A stretch of DNA of 31,649 nucleotides, taken from assembly GCA_025936205.1 (NCBI GenBank), contig JAICTU010000030.1, positions 1-31,649 on the forward strand, in the 5' to 3' direction. Positions within the stretch are counted from its first letter, which is position 1; every line of letters begins with the position of its first letter. Position numbers and translations under genes: made by a program. Of this stretch, positions 8,799-17,807 are shown in pieces. The notes beneath the pieces were generated by a model. The model had not been told where the DNA came from. It saw nothing but the letters and a program-made list of their open reading frames with translations, and did no database searches. This DNA comes from Polyangiaceae bacterium (lineage in GTDB: Bacteria > Myxococcota > Polyangia > Polyangiales > Polyangiaceae).

Positions 8799-10043
8799 TC
8801 AGCCCCTGTATTTGGAAAGTACCAGGGCCACGTTGGTGCCGCCGAAGCCGAAGGAGTTGCTCATCACGTGCTCCAGCGTGCGTTCGCGCGCTCGGTGCGG
8901 CACGTAGTCGAGCACGCACTCCGGATCGGGCTCGTCGAGGTTGATCGTGGGGGGCACGATGCCGGTCGCGATGGCCTTGGCGCACAACGCCGCCTCCACC
9001 GCGCCCGCCGCTCCCAGCATGTGTCCGGTCATGCTCTTGGTGGAGCTCACCCAGAGCCGCTTTTCCAGTGCGTGCGCTCCGAAGGTGTCGGCCAGCGCGC
9101 GTGACTCCTCGACGTCGCCGACCGGCGTCGACGTACCGTGAGCGTTCACGTAATCGATCTGTTGCGCTTCGATGCGAGCGTCCGCGAGCGCGAGCCGCAT
9201 TGCGCGCGCCGCTTGCGCATGGTTGGGCACCGGCTTCGTGATGTGGTAGCCGTCCGTCGTCGCTCCCCAGCCGCTGACTTCGCACAGGATGCGAGCCCCG
9301 CGCTTGCGCGCACGCGTGGCCGTCTCCAGGATCAACGTGCCTGCGCCCTCGCCACAGACGAAGCCGTCGCGGCCAGCATCGAAGGGGCGGCTGGCTCGAG
9401 CAGGCTCATCGTTACGCCGGCTCAGGGCGAACATCGCCGAAAAGCCTGCGATGCCGATCGGCGTGATCGTCGCTTCGGCACCGCCGCAGACCATCACGTC
9501 GACGTGCCCGCGCCGCATCCATTCGAGCGCCTCACCGATGGAGTGCGCGCTGGATGCGCACGCGCTGGTCTGACAGTAGCTCGGGCCATGTAGGCCGTAC
9601 TCGATCGCGACCTGGCCCGCAGCCAGGTTGCCGATGATCGACGGAATGAAATAGGGGCTGACCTTGTCAGGCCCCTTTTCATTCAACATCAGCGTGACGC
9701 GCTCGAGGTTCTCCAGCCCACCGAGCCCTACGCCGATGAAACACCCGGTGCGCAGCCGCTCCTCCTCCGTCAGCTCCAGGCCGGCATCCTCCATCGCCAT
9801 CTTGGTTGCGGCCATGGAGAACTGAGTGAAGCGGCACATCTCCTTGATCTTGCGCCGAGGCATGAACGCCTCGGGCTCGAAATTAGGAACTTCCGCGGCG
9901 ATCCTGCAGCTGTACCCCTGCGCGTCGAATGCGGTGATGGTGCGCACCGCGCTCTTCCCCGAGATCACCGACTGCCAGGACGCTTCCGTCCCGACGCCGT
10001 TGGGCGTGACCAAACCGAGTCCCGTGACGACGATGCGTTCCAT
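8799..10043 (-). CDS. fabF: Beta-ketoacyl-ACP synthase II
   Basis: FabF condenses malonyl-ACP with growing acyl-ACP chains in type II fatty acid synthesis. From the ATG at 10043, which follows GAGGA, the protein has 414 residues; the open frame extends 21 codons upstream but homologous proteins begin at MERIVVTGLG. The nucleophile is Cys162 in TSACASS. The two active-site His residues sit in VNAHGTSTPVGD and SMTGHMLGAAGAVEA. The C-terminal NSFGFGGTN is present. It is 93 bases downstream of acpP, the usual order. The spacer holds a GGGG-TGTA-CCCC hairpin near 10092-10104. Confidence 0.96.
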   Translation of the reverse strand: MERIVVTGLGLVTPNGVGTEASWQSVISGKSAVRTITAFDAQGYSCRIAAEVPNFEPEAFMPRRKIKEMCRFTQFSMAATKMAMEDAGLELTEEERLRTGCFIGVGLGGLENLERVTLMLNEKGPDKVSPYFIPSIIGNLAAGQVAIEYGLHGPSYCQTSACASSAHSIGEALEWMRRGHVDVMVCGGAEATITPIGIAGFSAMFALSRRNDEPARASRPFDAGRDGFVCGEGAGTLILETATRARKRGARILCEVSGWGATTDGYHITKPVPNHAQAARAMRLALADARIEAQQIDYVNAHGTSTPVGDVEESRALADTFGAHALEKRLWVSSTKSMTGHMLGAAGAVEAALCAKAIATGIVPPTINLDEPDPECVLDYVPHRARERTLEHVMSNSFGFGGTNVALVLSKYRG

Positions 10044-10136
10044 CGAGTCTATCCTCGCAACGAGAACCCGGTCAGATTCGAAGCCGGGGTTTGGGGTGTA
10101 CCCCACGGAGAAGGTTTCAAGGGGCGCACTAACGAC

Positions 10137-10385
10137 TCAGGTGCTGCTGTGTTGCTCGATGTACTTCACGGCGTCCTGGACGGTGCGGATCTGCTCCGTG
10201 TCCTCGTCCGGAATGTCGATCTCGAACGCCTCTTCGAACGCCAGGACGAGCTCGACGAGGCCGAGAGAATCAGCACCCAGATCATCGATGAAGACGGACT
10301 CTGGTTTAATGTCCGACTCGTCGACGTCCAGCTGTTCCTTGATGATCCGCTTTACTTCGGCCGTAACATCGCGACCTGCCGCCAT
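10137..10385 (-). CDS. acpP: Acyl carrier protein
   Basis: ACP carries growing acyl chains on a phosphopantetheine arm. The ATG at 10385 has an ideal GGAGG about five bases upstream and gives 82 residues; a longer TTG frame would place that ribosome site inside the gene. The attachment site is Ser40 in [13 protein letters not shown]. The usual family version is DSLDTVEL, so Gly-Leu replaces Asp-Thr after the modified Ser-Leu, a modest departure. Helix II and III residues ([12 protein letters not shown]) are typical. It lies between fabG and fabF and is preceded by a cluster of hairpins that may set its expression. Confidence 0.95.
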   Translation of the reverse strand: MAAGRDVTAEVKRIIKEQLDVDESDIKPESVFIDDLGADSLGLVELVLAFEEAFEIDIPDEDTEQIRTVQDAVKYIEQHSST

Positions 10386-10429
10386 TTTTGCCTCCAAACA
10401 TTCTCTCTCGAACTGAGAGTGGGATCCTT

Positions 10430-10483
10430 GCCTGTCGAAACAGGCGCCGCTCGCCGCAGCGAGCCGACCGCGAGAAAGCGGTC
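10430..10483 (-). promoter_or_regulatory. Three tandem hairpins upstream of acpP
   Basis: Three perfect 6-bp hairpins lie back to back in 54 bases between fabG and acpP: 10466-10483 (GACCGC/GCGGTC), 10449-10464 (GCTCGC/GCGAGC) and 10430-10445 (GCCTGT/ACAGGC). On the transcript strand the second has a UGCG loop closed by C-G and the third a UUCG loop, both of the stable UNCG type. A weaker CTCTC/GAGAG stem follows at 10405-10419. No U-tract follows, so mRNA processing or stabilisation is more likely than termination. Confidence 0.6.
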
Positions 10484-10519
10484 CTAATCAGAGCTCACAT
10501 CAAAAATGAAGCGAGCCCC

Positions 10520-11266
10520 TCACATGTACATGCCGCCGTTGACGGCCAAAACTTGACCGGTGATGTAGGCGGCTTCACCGGAAGCGAGAAACGCGATGGC
10601 CGCAGCAACTTCCGCCGCAGTCGCCGGGCGCCCAAGGGGGACGCCGGCCAGCATGGCTTCCCGCTGAGCGGGCTCGAGCTTGGAGGTCATGTCGGTGTCC
10701 ACGTAACCCGGAGCGAGCGCGTTGACCGTGATGTTGCGCGAGGCGTACTCGCGCGCCAACGACTTAGCAGCTCCGATCAGTGCGGCCTTGCTGGCCGCGT
10801 ACGCCACCTGTCCGGCGTTGCCCATCTGCCCGACGACGCTGGACACGAAGATGATGCGCCCGCCTCGCGCCTTCAGCATCGGCTTGATGGCCGCCTGTGC
10901 GCAGGCCAACGCGCCCTTGAGGTTCACGTTCAGGGTGGAATCCAGGTCTTCCTCGCGCAGACGCAGGAGCAAGCCATCGATCGCGATGCCCGCGTTGGCG
11001 ACCAGGATGTCGAGAGCGCCGATGCGCTTGGCGAGAGCCGACACTGCAGCCTCACACTGCGCGTAGCTGGCGGTGTCCAGCTTCTCCGCTTCCGCACGCC
11101 CGCCCGCAGCCTCGATGCGCTGGACGGTCCGCTGCGCCGCCTCTGCGTCGCGAACGTACGTGAGAATCACCCTTGCCCCCTGACGAGCCAACACCTCCGC
11201 GGTAGCGCTTCCGATACCGCGAGATCCACCCGTAACTAGTGCAGTTTTGCCGCTGAGATCAAACAT
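10520..11266 (-). CDS. fabG: 3-oxoacyl-ACP reductase
   Basis: FabG is the NADPH-dependent ketoreductase of type II fatty acid synthesis and belongs to the short-chain dehydrogenases. From the ATG at 11266 it has 248 residues, the family norm. TGGSRGIG (12-19) binds NADPH. NAG at 91-93 and the catalytic set Ser143, Tyr156 and Lys160 are intact. The frame continues upstream to a GTG at 11305, but the added MVNSRAFLRAALS does not fit the family. No strong ribosome site precedes 11266, so the start is less certain than the identity. It lies between fabD and acpP. Confidence 0.95.
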   Translation of the reverse strand: MFDLSGKTALVTGGSRGIGSATAEVLARQGARVILTYVRDAEAAQRTVQRIEAAGGRAEAEKLDTASYAQCEAAVSALAKRIGALDILVANAGIAIDGLLLRLREEDLDSTLNVNLKGALACAQAAIKPMLKARGGRIIFVSSVVGQMGNAGQVAYAASKAALIGAAKSLAREYASRNITVNALAPGYVDTDMTSKLEPAQREAMLAGVPLGRPATAAEVAAAIAFLASGEAAYITGQVLAVNGGMYM

Positions 11267-11305
11267 CGAAAGAGCCGCCCGCAGGAACGCGCGGCTGTTT
11301 ACCAC

Positions 11306-11324
11306 GCTTGCCAGGGAGGCAAGC
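11306..11324 (-). promoter_or_regulatory. Hairpin between fabD and fabG
   Basis: A perfect stem, GCTTGCC (11306-11312) with GGCAAGC (11318-11324), encloses a five-base loop just upstream of fabG. There is no T-tract. It may be a processing or stability element in the operon mRNA. Confidence 0.35.
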
Positions 11325-11374
11325 AGAAGAATTTCCGCCCGGCCGCTTTGGCGCCTTGCGTCGAAAGGCTGGAA

Positions 11375-12325
11375 TCACGAGGGTCGCGAGTTGGCCGCGA
11401 TCCCCAACACCTCTTCAGGTTCAAACGCCGGCCGCACGACCAGGTTCGGCACGGTGCGCTTTGCCAGGCCGGCAAGTACCTGGCCCGGACCGATCTCCCA
11501 GGCGCTCTGCACGCCTCGGCTCGCCATCCACTCCAGCGTCTCTTGCCAGCGTACGGCACCAGCGACCTGGCGCACCAAGAGCTCGCCCACGCGCGCGGGA
11601 TCGGCGTTCGGCGTGGCTTCGACATTGCTGATGACGGGGAACTGCAAGGACCTGAATTCGACCTCGCGCAGGGCCCGCTCCAGCGCAACGGCGGCTGGCG
11701 CCATCAGCGAGCAATGAAAGGGTGCGCTCACCTTCAGCGGGATCGCCTTCAGCTTGCGGTCCTTTGCGAGCGCGGAAGCCCGCTCGACTGCCGCTGCATG
11801 TCCGGCGATCACCACCTGGCCCGGGGCATTGAAGTTCGCCGGCGAGACCACGCTTCCGTCTCCGAGCTCGACGCTGACGTCGGCACAGAGCTGCTGCACG
11901 GCCGCCGCGTCGCCCCCGACCACTGCCGCCATCGCACCCTCACCGGGTGCCACCGCGCGTTGCATGGCCTCGCCGCGCAGGCGCACCAGCTGCACCGCCC
12001 GTCGGAAGTCGAGCGCGCCTGCCGCGACCAGCGCGCTGTATTCACCCAGCGAATGACCTGCCGCCACCTGCGGCGCAGGCAACTCCGGCTGGGCCTCGCG
12101 CAAGGCCGCGAGCGCTGCCACGCTGGCAGTCAGGATCGCTGGCTGCGCGTTCGCCGTGTACGTCAGCTGCTCGGCTGGACCTTCGAACACCAGCTGAGAA
12201 AAGGCCTCGCCGAGCGCTTCATCGGCCGCATCGAAAACGGCGCGGGCCGCAGCTGAAGCGCTGCACAGCGCGCGCCCCATGCCGACCTTCTGCGTCCCTT
12301 GACCCGGAAAAATCCAAGCTATCAC
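11375..12325 (-). CDS. fabD: Malonyl-CoA:ACP transacylase
   Basis: FabD moves the malonyl group from CoA to ACP to supply chain extension. The 316-residue protein has GQGTQ at 9-13, the nucleophile Ser92 in GHSLGE, and His204 in APFHCSLM. The start is GTG with GGTGAG six bases upstream; that ribosome site lies in a GTGAGCTCAC palindrome that also touches the start codon. The next gene is fabG, at 108 bases. In most bacteria fabH precedes fabD, but here 150 structured bases separate it from rpmF. Confidence 0.96.
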   Translation of the reverse strand: MIAWIFPGQGTQKVGMGRALCSASAAARAVFDAADEALGEAFSQLVFEGPAEQLTYTANAQPAILTASVAALAALREAQPELPAPQVAAGHSLGEYSALVAAGALDFRRAVQLVRLRGEAMQRAVAPGEGAMAAVVGGDAAAVQQLCADVSVELGDGSVVSPANFNAPGQVVIAGHAAAVERASALAKDRKLKAIPLKVSAPFHCSLMAPAAVALERALREVEFRSLQFPVISNVEATPNADPARVGELLVRQVAGAVRWQETLEWMASRGVQSAWEIGPGQVLAGLAKRTVPNLVVRPAFEPEEVLGIAANSRPS

Positions 12326-12383
12326 GTGAGCTCACCAACGCGTATCGAGCGCGCCACCGGCGCGAAGCGACCTTCAGCGAATC

Positions 12384-12427
12384 GCGACCCTCCCCGTGCA
12401 GCACGCGCTGCCGAGCATCGGGGTCGC
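12384..12427 (-). promoter_or_regulatory. Nested stem-loop between rpmF and fabD
   Basis: Outer arms GCGACCC (12384-12390) and GGGTCGC (12421-12427) enclose a second perfect hairpin, GCAGC-ACGC-GCTGC (12398-12411). The structure lies where plsX and fabH would normally be. There is no T-tract. A processing site or translational control upstream of fabD is possible. Confidence 0.4.
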
Positions 12428-12478
12428 TGAACCACCAGGGCCGCCGCGCAGTCGTGCGCGCTCGATGAAATCCGCCTT

Positions 12479-12697
12479 TTACGCGGCGGGCGTGGAGCCC
12501 GTGTCCGTCTCCTGTTCCGACTTCTTCGCCACCACGGCCTTGCCGGCGTAGTGACCGCAGCTCGGACAAACACGGTGCGACAGGCTGGGGGAGGAACAGT
12601 TGGAGCAGGGGACGACGTTCGGGGCGGCGACCTTGTCGTGGTTCGCCCTCCGCATGCCTCGCCTGCTGGGGGTAGTTCGTCGCTTCGGTACCGGCAC
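12479..12697 (-). CDS. rpmF: 50S ribosomal protein L32
   Basis: L32 is a small protein of the large ribosomal subunit. The N-terminus MPVPKRRTTPSRRGMRRANH is typical. The zinc ribbon is complete (CSNC then CPSC), so this is the Cys-containing form. At 72 residues it is slightly longer than usual because of an acidic, Thr/Ser-rich tail (SEQETDTGSTPAA). It begins four bases after yceD ends, as in many bacteria. Confidence 0.95.
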   Translation of the reverse strand: MPVPKRRTTPSRRGMRRANHDKVAAPNVVPCSNCSSPSLSHRVCPSCGHYAGKAVVAKKSEQETDTGSTPAA

Positions 12698-12701
12698 CGC
12701 T

Positions 12702-13307
12702 TTACTCCTCGCGCGTTCGCTGCAATTGCTTGGCCAGGGCAGCCAGGGGAGCCAACCGTGGATCTACGGTTTCTTCCTCTGCCTCGGCTTCGTCAGGGCG
12801 CGGATCGGTAGCGGCAGCCGGCTCGAAAGGCAAGTCGGATTTGACGGGGAACAGTGGTAATTCGAGCAGTAGGTGCTCACGGACGAAGGCATCGAGCTCC
12901 ACATTGTCGCCTTCGTATTCGTCCCGGGCCGCCAATTCAGCTGACAACTGCTCGTCCGTTGCGTCGTTTTCCTCGCGCAGGCGCCGGCCGCGCCGCTGAG
13001 CGGGCGCGCCGGCGGGGGCCGGAGCGCGGGGACTGAGCAGCAACAAAATCTCTGCCTCCAGGGGCACCGGGACCGGCTCCATGGTGCGGGCGCAAGGCAT
13101 GGTCACGCGCGCCCGGGCCATGCCCTTGACCAGCACCTCACGGCCGTTCTTGCGCAGGTGAACTTCGAAGCTACCCGGGCTGCCATCGCTGCGGGCTTCG
13201 CTCTCGCGCAGCGCCTCGTTGAGCCATTCCGGCGAGAGCTCATATTGCCGGTGCTGGTCCGACCGTTCGAGCTCGCGGATCGAAACCGAAAATTGCGCAC
13301 GCTGCAT
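12702..13307 (-). CDS. yceD: DUF177 (YceD) protein, 23S rRNA accumulation factor type
   Basis: The 201-residue protein begins at the ATG at 13307 (MQRAQFSVSIRELE); a further 56 upstream codons are Arg-rich and unlike the family. The family mark CARTMEPVPVPLEAE is present near residues 77-91, and an acidic second half ends with DPRLAPLAALAKQL, which matches DUF177 C-termini. The family is linked to 23S rRNA and L32 and is almost always found before rpmF, as here. It is the first gene of the fatty acid block, divergent from the membrane protein at 13441. The middle contains a low-complexity Pro/Ala/Arg insert. Confidence 0.9.
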   Translation of the reverse strand: MQRAQFSVSIRELERSDQHRQYELSPEWLNEALRESEARSDGSPGSFEVHLRKNGREVLVKGMARARVTMPCARTMEPVPVPLEAEILLLLSPRAPAPAGAPAQRRGRRLREENDATDEQLSAELAARDEYEGDNVELDAFVREHLLLELPLFPVKSDLPFEPAAATDPRPDEAEAEEETVDPRLAPLAALAKQLQRTREE

Positions 13308-13399
13308 GGACCCGACCGTAGCGCTCCACCTTCGTCGGCGCGATGGGATTTTCTGGTTCCAACCTGCCCTGCGCCTACGAACCCGGGAAACTGCTGGAA

Positions 13400-13411
13400 C
13401 GTTTCGAAACG
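13400..13411. promoter_or_regulatory. Perfect 12-bp palindrome in divergent spacer
   Basis: CGTTTCGAAACG lies in the 133-base spacer between yceD (minus) and the membrane protein (plus), about 30 bases before the latter's start. It is a fully symmetric site in a plausible promoter region with CATATAGG close downstream. The binding protein is unknown. Confidence 0.4.
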
Positions 13412-13440
13412 GCCGCGGGTCATATAGGGTCGCGCCGAAC

Positions 13441-14721
13441 ATGCGAGCTTGGCTGGCCAATGAACGCTTCCGCACCTGGCTTTGGGCGGGCGGCTGCTAC
13501 CTCGCGCTGCTGGTGGTCTACCTGCTGGTGGCCGGGCCCACGCGGCTGACGGACCATACGCCGTACAATCACTTCGCGCTGCTCGCCGACTCGTGGCTGC
13601 ATGGCAGGCTCGACCTCGGAGGCGCGCCCCCCGACTACGCCGGAGCCAACGACTTCTCCCAGTACGACGGCAAGTGGTACGTGCCATTTCCCGCGTTCCC
13701 TGCGCTGCTGCTGCTGCCGCTCGTCTACTTCGCGGGCAGTGCCGAGCTCGTGCGCGATGCCCAGTTTTTCATCGCGCTGGCGCCACTCGGTCCGGCGCTG
13801 CTGTTCCTTGTCTTGGAAAAGCTGCGCCAGCTGGGCCGCAGCAGCCGTACGCTTGCGGAGAATCTGGCGCTGACCTTCGCCTTCGGCCTGGGCAGCGTCT
13901 ACTTCTTCACGGCGGTACAAGGCAGCGTTTGGTTTGCGGCACACGTCGTCGCGGTCGCGCTGTGCGCGGGCTACATCTTGACGTCGATCGATGCGCGCAA
14001 GCCGGTGTGGGCGGGGCTATGCCTGGGGCTCGGCTATCTTTCGCGCTCGACGCTGCTGTTTGGGGCACCATTTTTTCTGTTCGAAGCGTGGGGCGCTTGC
14101 CGCCCCGGCGGTCGCTGGCCGGCCTGGGGTGAGCTGGGCAAGCGCGTCGCGCTATTTGCCTTGCCGTTTGCGCTCTGCTTCGGAGTCTCGTTGCTGCACA
14201 ACTACGCGCGCTTCGACGACCCGTTCGAAGTGGGCTATCGCTACCTGCAGATCGCCTGGCAGGGGCGGATCGAGAAATGGGGGCTGTTCCACTACCATTA
14301 TCTCGCCAAGAACCTGGGCGTGATGCTGACCAGCCTGCCCTGGATTCAGCCGCTGCGTATCAACCTGCACGGCCTCGCCTTGTGGCTGACGACGCCGATT
14401 TACCTGTATCTGCTCTGGCCGCGGGAGCCGCGAGCTGGCTTCACCGGCCTGCTGGTGGCAGCCGCATGCATCGGCATCCCCGCGCTCTTCTACCAGAACA
14501 CCGGCTGGATGCAGTTCGGCTACCGCTTCTCGAACGACTACGCGCCGCTGCTGTTCGCGGCGCTGGCGCTGTCACGCCCGCGCCTGCGCTGGCACTTCTG
14601 GGCGCTCGGTGTCTGGGGCGTGGCCATCAATGCCTTCGGCGCCGTGACCTTCGACCGCGCACAATACGCCCGCTATTACTACCAGCAGGCCTCGCAAGAG
14701 ACGCTGTACCAGCCGAACTGA
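13441..14721 (+). CDS. Polytopic membrane protein, GT-C glycosyltransferase-like
   Basis: The 426-residue protein has a short N-terminal cytosolic segment, a membrane helix at about 13-32 and, in total, around nine or ten hydrophobic segments. The first outside loop reads TRLTDHTPYNHFALLADSWLHG and is followed by aromatic-rich loops (QYDGKWYVPFPAFPALL). An Asp-containing first loop of this sort is typical of lipid-linked-sugar GT-C transferases such as the PMT and ArnT families. No family can be named with confidence. I chose the ATG at 13441 because the reading frame upstream runs antisense through yceD. It is convergent with the GH12-like lipoprotein. Confidence 0.75.
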   Translation: MRAWLANERFRTWLWAGGCYLALLVVYLLVAGPTRLTDHTPYNHFALLADSWLHGRLDLGGAPPDYAGANDFSQYDGKWYVPFPAFPALLLLPLVYFAGSAELVRDAQFFIALAPLGPALLFLVLEKLRQLGRSSRTLAENLALTFAFGLGSVYFFTAVQGSVWFAAHVVAVALCAGYILTSIDARKPVWAGLCLGLGYLSRSTLLFGAPFFLFEAWGACRPGGRWPAWGELGKRVALFALPFALCFGVSLLHNYARFDDPFEVGYRYLQIAWQGRIEKWGLFHYHYLAKNLGVMLTSLPWIQPLRINLHGLALWLTTPIYLYLLWPREPRAGFTGLLVAAACIGIPALFYQNTGWMQFGYRFSNDYAPLLFAALALSRPRLRWHFWALGVWGVAINAFGAVTFDRAQYARYYYQQASQETLYQPN

Positions 14722-14745
14722 CTCGGCGGGCCACGGGCGCTTGCA

Positions 14746-14810
14746 CTCTCGCCGCGCTCCAAACGAGCCACGCCGAACGGACGAGAGCCCGCTCGGCGTG
14801 AGCGCGAGAG
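14746..14810. terminator. Large nested hairpin between convergent genes
   Basis: An inner perfect stem, CACGCCGA (14769-14776) with TCGGCGTG (14793-14800), sits inside outer arms CTCTCGC...GCGCTC (from 14746) and GAGCGCGAGAG (14800-14810), which match except for a three-base bulge. It lies between the 3' ends of the membrane protein and the GH12-like gene. It probably serves as a bidirectional terminator, although no T-tract is present. Confidence 0.5.
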
Positions 14811-14867
14811 CAACGAGCCACCCAGTCGCCTCCGCGCTCGGGTGTCAATTCGCTGCAAGACTCGATC

Positions 14868-16592
14868 TTACGGGTTGATGACGGCCGTGAACTCGTCCAC
14901 CTTCAGTCCGGCACCGCCGCTCCAGATTTCGAAGCCGGCAAAGACATCGGTCAAGAAGAACTGGTCGGAGAACGTGAAGCCATTCAGGCGACCGGAGCCG
15001 CTGCGCGCCACGGCATCGTTCATGAACAGTTTCAGGTCCGCGCTGAAGTTCGTCACGTCCCCGCCGGAGGCGACGTAGTTGATGACGGGCAGGTTGGCGT
15101 CGGGTCCGTTGCCACCACGGCGGCCCGCCCAGATGTCCCAGGTGCCGGCGACCCCCGTGACGGTCTGAGCCGTCGCGAAGGCCTGGTTGTTGTTTCCGAT
15201 CGGGTTGTGGCTACCGGGCTTGTGTGTCCACACCATCAAGAAGGCAGCCTGAGCGGTATTGTAACTTCCGGGGGCTGGAGAAGCGCTCGCGAACCAGATG
15301 TCGTACGCAGCGTTGTTCTGCGCGCCCTGCGGGCCGCTGATCCTGAAAGTGCTCGGGAGGGTTCGGATGTCGCTGACGCGGATCGGCAGGGGGTTCTCAC
15401 CCGTAGTGCTCGCGCCGTTCACACCGCTCGTGGAGCCGTTCTGGCCGATGTAGATAGAAGGGAACGACGCGGGGGAATCATTCGCGCCCGGACCCGCTGA
15501 CTGCTTCACAACTTCGAAGCTGTTGGCCGTGTAGCGAATCTGCTGCGTGCCGTCGCCCGAGTTGTCGCCCCAGGCGTTGTTGTTGATCACGTAGCTCTTA
15601 CCGTCCTTGCCCACCACCTTGATGCGTGCGGCTTCACCCGAGAGCGTTCCCGTGAGCAGCCCCGCTGGGAGACTGATGCTCGTCGGGGCATCTGCAACGC
15701 TATTGCCATCGGCAAAGCCGGAAATGCAGACGTTGTACGGAACAGGGTCCGCATCGTCGCCCGGTACGGTCATCACGACCGCCGACAACGGCTCGTGGTT
15801 GTACGCCACGCTTCCCGCTGCGCCCGCCGCGAGCCAGCATTGCGTCCGGAAGCCCGTATAGGGAATGAACGCGGGGCCCTGCACGGCGGTGAGTTCTGCG
15901 CACCATTGCTGGCCCGTTTGCGTGCCCTGCAGCTGAATGCGCAGCGTCTGCCCCGCCGTCTTCGTGTAGTTCACGGCGACCCCCATCCCGCTCGGCACGA
16001 TCGTACCGATGGCGGGATCCTGGCCTGCAGTAGCGGCAAACTCGTCCTGCGCGATGTTGAAGCCGAGCAGAGCGACGCCGCGGTAGCCCGCGGGGCCGTT
16101 GGGACCGTCGGTGTCCGGATCTGGACCCACCGTGCCCTGAAGGCAGAAGGGAGAACCCGCGGGGAGGTCCGTGAAATTCTGCGCAGAGCGCGTGGTGCCG
16201 ATGTTGAGCGCGTCGTCCCCCGTCCAGGCATATCCGTGCCAGGAGCCGCTCTCAAAGTACCCCCCCGGCGTCTCCTGCGGTGCCTGGTCCACGACCGGCG
16301 TCATGTCGACGGTGCCGGAGCCGGCGGCGCCCATGCCCGGATTGTTCAGCGCCGGGTTGGCAGGGTTCTCATTCGGGTTGTTGTTGGTGCCACCCACCAA
16401 ACCCGCGCTGCCGCCCGCACCGGGCTGATTCGTGTTGGTGTTGCTGTTCGTGCTCGGAGTCTGCGAGCCGAAGGCCGGCCCCACGGGATTGCCACTGTTG
16501 TTGTTGCCGCCCGAGTCCGACGAACAGGCGAAGGCGCCGAGCAGAGCGAGCAAGCTGCTGACGACGAGAGTCGAATCGTTGAGTCTGTGCAT
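14868..16592 (-). CDS. Lipoprotein with GH12-like domain lacking nucleophile
   Basis: The 574-residue protein starts at ATG behind GGAGG. A lipoprotein signal ends at Cys23 and is followed by an Asn/Gly/Pro-rich linker (24-110). Residues about 110-295 form a beta-rich domain with paired Cys residues, apparently shared with the lipoprotein at 22665. Residues about 325-573 match glycoside hydrolase family 12 (endoglucanase/xyloglucanase fold): NNNAWG (337-342), AYDIWFA (429-435), FLMVWTHK (451-458), NPIG and AGFEIWSGGAGL (552-563). In active GH12 enzymes the nucleophile Glu lies four residues before the Trp of MIW. Here that position is Phe451, while the acid/base Glu555 remains. A sugar-binding role on the cell surface seems more likely than hydrolysis. 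Confidence 0.82.
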   Translation of the reverse strand: MHRLNDSTLVVSSLLALLGAFACSSDSGGNNNSGNPVGPAFGSQTPSTNSNTNTNQPGAGGSAGLVGGTNNNPNENPANPALNNPGMGAAGSGTVDMTPVVDQAPQETPGGYFESGSWHGYAWTGDDALNIGTTRSAQNFTDLPAGSPFCLQGTVGPDPDTDGPNGPAGYRGVALLGFNIAQDEFAATAGQDPAIGTIVPSGMGVAVNYTKTAGQTLRIQLQGTQTGQQWCAELTAVQGPAFIPYTGFRTQCWLAAGAAGSVAYNHEPLSAVVMTVPGDDADPVPYNVCISGFADGNSVADAPTSISLPAGLLTGTLSGEAARIKVVGKDGKSYVINNNAWGDNSGDGTQQIRYTANSFEVVKQSAGPGANDSPASFPSIYIGQNGSTSGVNGASTTGENPLPIRVSDIRTLPSTFRISGPQGAQNNAAYDIWFASASPAPGSYNTAQAAFLMVWTHKPGSHNPIGNNNQAFATAQTVTGVAGTWDIWAGRRGGNGPDANLPVINYVASGGDVTNFSADLKLFMNDAVARSGSGRLNGFTFSDQFFLTDVFAGFEIWSGGAGLKVDEFTAVINP

Positions 16593-16855
16593 GTGCCAAG
16601 GCCTCCAGCGGGGTGAATGGCCCCTGACGGTGCCACCGTGCGCTCCGGAAAATTAGAGTTGCCACGACCGGCGGGCAAGCCAAATTCCGCTGCGATTCCG
16701 GCGATCGCGTCGCTCCGACACGGGGCAGCAGGCACGGCTGGGCGTTGTGTCAGCGGTGAAAGCGGCAGACGCATTCACAAGGCGCGGAGCTCAGTGCGAG
16801 CCGCCGCGCCTTGCCGTTTGGGCTGAGCCGACTTTTGCAGCTAGGACGGAGCGCC

Positions 16856-17734
<879 letters not shown>

Positions 17735-17807
17735 GCGCCGAGATGTGGGCTCGAGCAGCGGCGGGAGTCAAGTTTCGCCGCCCGCTTCGAGAGAACGTCA
17801 CGCGCGA

